Source: Thamnaconus septentrionalis (lineage: Eukaryota; Chordata; Actinopteri; Tetraodontiformes; Monacanthidae). From it: a stretch of DNA of 64,000 nt. Positions 60,360 through 64,000 of the stretch are shown piece after piece. The DNA is taken from positions 594,501-658,500 of the forward strand of contig CM020520.1 in assembly GCA_009823395.1 (NCBI GenBank). Reading direction: 5' to 3'. A program made the position numbers and the translations under genes. A model generated the notes under the pieces. That model worked only from the letters and a program-made list of their open reading frames with translations, did no database searches and was not told the DNA's origin. Numbering within the stretch: position 1 is the stretch's first letter; the number at the start of each line of letters is the position of its first letter.

Positions 60360-60605
60360 GCGAGAATTTTTTTTGCACGCCCTGCCCATTTAGCCACGCC
60401 CACATTATTAGCATAACCGTGCATGATTATTCCAGGGGCAATAGCCACGCCCACTTTTGCCACTATAGCATGGGGCACATGTCGAATTAGCATAAATTAG
60501 CATATATTTGCATGAAAGGGGCGTGGTAAGAAAAAACACACCTCTTTCTCAACGCCATCTTGGAAAGTGGGCGTGCAAAATTGTAGCAAAGTGGGCGTGG
60601 CTTGG
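60360..60605. other. stretch with repeated CCACGCCCA and ATTAGCAT words
   Basis: GCCACGCCCAC appears at about 60391 and 60443, and its reverse complement GTGGGCGTG or GGGGCGTGG at about 60519, 60566 and 60590. ATTAGCATA appears three times. No exon. It could be part of an old repeat. Confidence 0.5.
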
Positions 60606-60734
60606 GGAATGCTAGTTTTCTATTGGACAGAAGAGGGAACAGAGAGTTCAGGACACCATGGACATTGTGCAAAAGATTTATTGCAGTTCAAACAGCAAAT
60701 AACTTCCATAAAACACCTCAGGGACTCCAAACCT

Positions 60735-60968
60735 GTGTCTTTAGCACCCCTAGTGGCAGAGACCGCTGGTTCACACCATGGGGCACTGAGGAGCTGGTCA
60801 GAACCTGGAACTTTAGCACCCCTAGTGGTAGACACCATGAGGATCTGTGGCACAGCTCACTCGTCCCCACCACTAGGGGTGCTAAAGAGACAGATTCTGA
60901 CCAGCTCCTCAGTGCTCAATGGTGTGAACCAGCGGTCTCAACCACTAGGGGTGCTAAAGTTCCAGGTT
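60735..60968. repeat. imperfect inverted repeat, arms about 100 bp
   Basis: 60735-60835 read as reverse complement (ACCACTAGGGGTGCTAAAG, TTCTGACCAGCTCCTCAGTG, GGTGTGAACCAGCGGTCTC, ACTAGGGGTGCTAAAG) matches 60866-60968 with few differences. The spacer is about 30 bases. It is formed by two divergently placed pairs of the CCACTAGGGG units. Confidence 0.85.
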
Positions 60969-62145
60969 CTAACCAGCTCCTCAGTGGGCAGTGGGAGGAC
61001 CAACACCAACTCCTCTCTGATCCAGCATGACCTGAAAAAAAAAAAGAGAAAACCCACATTAGTCAAAATAGCACCACTAGGGGCGCTAAAGATACAGGTA
61101 CTGGGCAGCGTCACACTGACCAGGGCCAAAAGCTCACTTGGGACAAATGAATGCTCTCGACCACTAGGGGGCACATAAGACACAGAATCTCACTTGCTTT
61201 GCACTGGCTGGGATTAAACACTCAATGCCACAGAGTTGTGGTCTCTGCCACTAGGGGCGCTAAAGATACAGGTTCTGACCAGCTTGTCAATTCTCCCTGG
61301 TACAGATCAATCGTCTCAACCACTAGCGGGACTAAAACACAGGTTCAGAACAACTATGTGGCAGTTGAGAAGAAAGGTTCTCTGGCACAGATCAACAATC
61401 AACAGTTAAAGATCCAGTGTGTAAATGTTTGATGGGAGCCAGCCTGACTGACTGTGACCTAAATAGGAAGCCAACTAGGAGCAAAATAGGAATCAGCAAT
61501 CAATCACTTAAAAATCAGGATCGGATCAGGACCAAGAAAAATGTGATCGGGACATCCCTACTATAGGCTACAATAGGCTAAATACATTTGTTTTTAAATG
61601 AAGCAATTAGCAAATGCAGTAACAATGCATATACAATGAAATAAATTTCCAAACTACAAGTGATAAAGAAGCGACTTAAACAGGTTTGAATACATTTGGT
61701 CAACACAAATCTATTGAGGGATATTGGTAGGAGAAAGCACTCCAGGCTGAGTGCAGGCTGATGGTCTCTACCACTAGGGGCGCTAAAGGTTCATGTCAGC
61801 ATCTCAGTACCACTAGGGGCGCTATAAATACAGATTCAGAGCAGCTTTGCAACGATTGGACGCATCAGTTCCCTGGCACTGATACCACTAGGGGTGCTAA
61901 AGATACAGGTTCTGGTAAGCATCTCAATGTTCCCGAACACAAATCAACGGTCACAACCACTAGGGGGCGTAAACAATACAAGTCAAGCTCAGCTTTCCAG
62001 TGGTTGGAACCAACTGCTGCTGGGAAAGGACCAACGGTCTCTACCACTAGGGGCACTGAAGAGACAGCTTCTGACCAATTTCCCAATGGCTGGGACCAAA
62101 AGCTCACTGGCAAATATATGGTCTCTACCACTAGGGGCGCTACAG
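60740..62145. repeat. array of CCACTAGGGGYGCTAAA units (about 14 copies)
   Basis: Core words at about 60742 (-), 60813 (-), 60869, 60942, 61074, 61160, 61248, 61319 (degenerate), 61770, 61809, 61886, 61949, 62044 and 62128, usually followed by GATACAGGTTCTGACCAGCT and spaced 40-130 bp, with one 450-bp gap (61.3-61.75 kb). Two units (61160, 61949) have five G and fit the published CTCF core CCACTAGGGGGCGC well; the rest are one G shorter. A further isolated copy is at 63448. Confidence 0.85.
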
Positions 62146-63313
62146 ATACAGGTAGTTGGCAGCTTGTCGGTGCTCCCCGACACACAAACCCACCAGTCAG
62201 AGTCAATCACCGTCACTCACTGGTTGTCTTCATTTCCAACACCACGTGACATGCACACCAGCCGCTGACACCCTCCACCATGACTCCGCAGCAGAGGAGA
62301 CAGAGGCGATAGAAGCCCAGGTTTGAAAGACGTTTGTCATGGACAAATAATAGGACTCGTACAATAACAGAACAACAAGTGTTTGTCCACCAGGCTCTTC
62401 TTCAGGGGAGTTCTGCTGGAGCTCACACAGCGCAGGAGTCACAGTATTTATGACAGGAATCGTTTGATTGTCTGTGCATATAAAATACTGATGATGCTTT
62501 GACCGTCTTCCTGGTTACTGCAGGACATTTAAATCGCTACAGTTTTAAATGCAAGACAGTTTGACGCATCTTTGGATTCCTAGAATACATTAGTGTGTGT
62601 GTGTGTGGGGGGATCCCAAATATCATTAAAAAAAATGAGAGATGGATTTGTGCGCTTCAGAAGGCTGGGCTGCAGCAGAGGCACAAAACAAATGGAAATT
62701 ATTAAACTGATTATTGTTCGTAGGACAAAATCAGAAAACTATCCAATTCTACTGTGGACGCCATCTAGTGGCTGAACGGAACAATGCACTTGCAGCTTGC
62801 AGCTTCATGTGGGTGACTGCGCTCACGTCACCTGCACTGACAGGCCGATGCGATAACAACGAACAAAATAAATCTCAACTGCAGGCGGAGTCCAAAAGCG
62901 TTGTTCTACCACCGCTCGTGTATATGAACACCACACCACATATCAACATAGCTCAATGAAAGACGTCGGCGAAGCACAACAACAACAACTCGCAACACTT
63001 TTCCTGCTGATGTTGCCTCAATAAAGCCACGTGCGTCCCATTCAACAGGCCAAACTCTCATGTCAAGAAGCAAACTGCGCTTCTGGAACAGTAAAGAGTT
63101 CCAGAAACGATACAAATGTTGTCGCATGGCGTGTTGTCCGCGAGCCTCGCTAATCAAGGTAATGCGGGACAGCTGGTGTTCTTTACCTGCTCTTCGTCCC
63201 ACAGCAAAGTTCCTCAAGTCCAGCGCTTCCGGAGCCACCACAGCACTTGTCACTGCTTCACACTGGTGTTCCGTATTCCAACTTTACAACGACATTGTGA
63301 ACAACATCCACTG

Positions 63314-63315
<2 letters not shown>

Positions 63316-63350
<35 letters not shown>
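63316..63350. repeat. (CTG)n triplet tract
   Basis: About 11 CTG units. CAG on the minus strand, where it would follow a candidate promoter. Confidence 0.95.
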
Positions 63351-63374
63351 CTGCTTCGGCTGTTTGTTTCTTCC

Positions 63375-63452
63375 GGGATCCTTCGGTCACCGCCTTTTGA
63401 CGCGTTTCCGTAGGCAGGGTTGCTGCCTTTATGTCTTCTGCCATTGGCCGCT
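63375..63452 (-). promoter_or_regulatory. possible minus-strand promoter (CCAAT and ETS words)
   Basis: On the minus strand GCGGCCAATGGC (NF-Y-type CCAAT) at about 63441-63452 is followed by CCCGGAAG (ETS-type) at about 63374-63381, then a CAG tract and a consensus-like donor GCAG|gtaaag near 63186. The frames between do not join into one coding sequence, so at most this is an untranslated first exon. Confidence 0.25.
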
Positions 63453-63513
63453 AGGGGCGCTAAAACACACACACACGATCAACAAACCGAACAGGTCGGC
63501 GTTGTAATCATAT

Positions 63514-63547
<34 letters not shown>
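63514..63547. repeat. (CA)n microsatellite
   Basis: Perfect CA dinucleotides. Confidence 0.95.
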
Positions 63548-63551
<4 letters not shown>

Positions 63552-64000
63552 TAAACGGAGTTTTGCTTTAACTCTGCATTGTTGGTAAAATAATTGCAAC
63601 AATTACTTATTTGTCGGTCGGTGTATCTTTTGTTGCAGAGCCACACTGAAAGACAAACCATTCACAACCATGCGCCCACCAAAGACAAAACGACAACAAT
63701 ATTTCAAAATGTCTGAACTTTATTTAACAAAGGAACAATATTTATAAACGTTGCCCCTTGGATTTTATTCTGGTATCCTCTGCTTTGTCTTTATCATCAA
63801 TATTTGCATTAGAAAAACGTACAAAAAGTAGAAAAAGGTGAGAGGAAACAGTCGCTTGACAAATGATAAATTACATTCTCAAATTCAATGGTCTGGTTCC
63901 ACGTTATGTGCTGTGACAGTATAAATAATATGGAGTTTAAATTAAATAGCCTGTTTGAGCTGCTAAGAGGTGGACGAGAACACAAAACGGGACAACGGGA

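Larger units (their letters stand above)
62146..64000. other. window end, no supported gene
   Basis: I see a CTG tract (63316-63350), a CA tract (63514-63547) and a possible minus-strand promoter at 63340-63450. No exon with family resemblance is visible in either direction. Confidence 0.55.

Noticed and set aside
62906..63253. Minus-strand frame of 115 codons beginning at GTG
   Set aside because: No ATG, an in-frame stop upstream and an apparent splice donor within it; not supportable as a protein gene.
63250..63444. Minus-strand frame MAEDIKAATLPTETRQK with an Ala run
   Set aside because: Ala run comes from the CAG tract, the frame stops before the plausible donor and no family is recognised.

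Overview
This window is nuclear DNA of a bony fish, most likely a teleost. The evidence is split genes with compact GT-AG introns, closest in what I can recall to vertebrate COL21A1, ZCCHC2 and a chemokine receptor, plus fish-type repeats: a tRNA-derived SINE, an L2-type LINE, many CA/GT tracts and hAT-like non-autonomous DNA transposons. There is no operon, phage, CRISPR or bacterial defence content.

Layout. 1-10.4 kb holds no gene I can support, only microsatellites, CTG/CAG and GAA tracts and a 12-bp minisatellite at 8.7-9.3 kb. 10.4-13.4 kb is a broken L2-like LINE carrying two SINE insertions. 13.7-16.2 kb (minus strand) is a two-exon chemokine-type GPCR. 19.87-43.75 kb (minus) is a complete collagen alpha-1(XXI) gene, reconstructed here as 30 coding exons and about 941 aa: signal peptide, vWA domain, TSPN/laminin-G-like domain, interrupted triple helix and short Cys-containing C-tail. 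An apparently intronless 200-aa coiled-coil gene with its own poly(A) signal lies inside one of its introns on the same strand (27.8-28.5 kb). 43.8-48.4 kb is the divergent spacer. 48.46-57.42 kb (plus) is a complete zcchc2, 14 coding exons and about 1030 aa: conserved N-terminal region, PX-like domain, low-complexity region and CCHC zinc knuckle. 57.4-64 kb has its 3' UTR, an L2 3' end, a cluster of five tRNA-like units, GC-box tandem repeats and about 14 copies of a CCACTAGGGGCGCTAAA-like motif, two of them in an inverted repeat.

How the genes relate. I see no functional module. The collagen is an extracellular matrix protein, zcchc2 a predicted lipid/nucleic-acid-binding cytoplasmic protein, and the receptor a leukocyte-type GPCR. 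The most notable non-routine signals are the nested intronic gene, two GC-AG introns and a 12-nt microexon in col21a1, a hAT-like element family of which two copies carry the same complex minisatellite, the tRNA-like cluster and the CTCF-like motif array. All exon borders were derived by hand from reading frame, splice dinucleotides and remembered family sequence. None was checked against transcripts.
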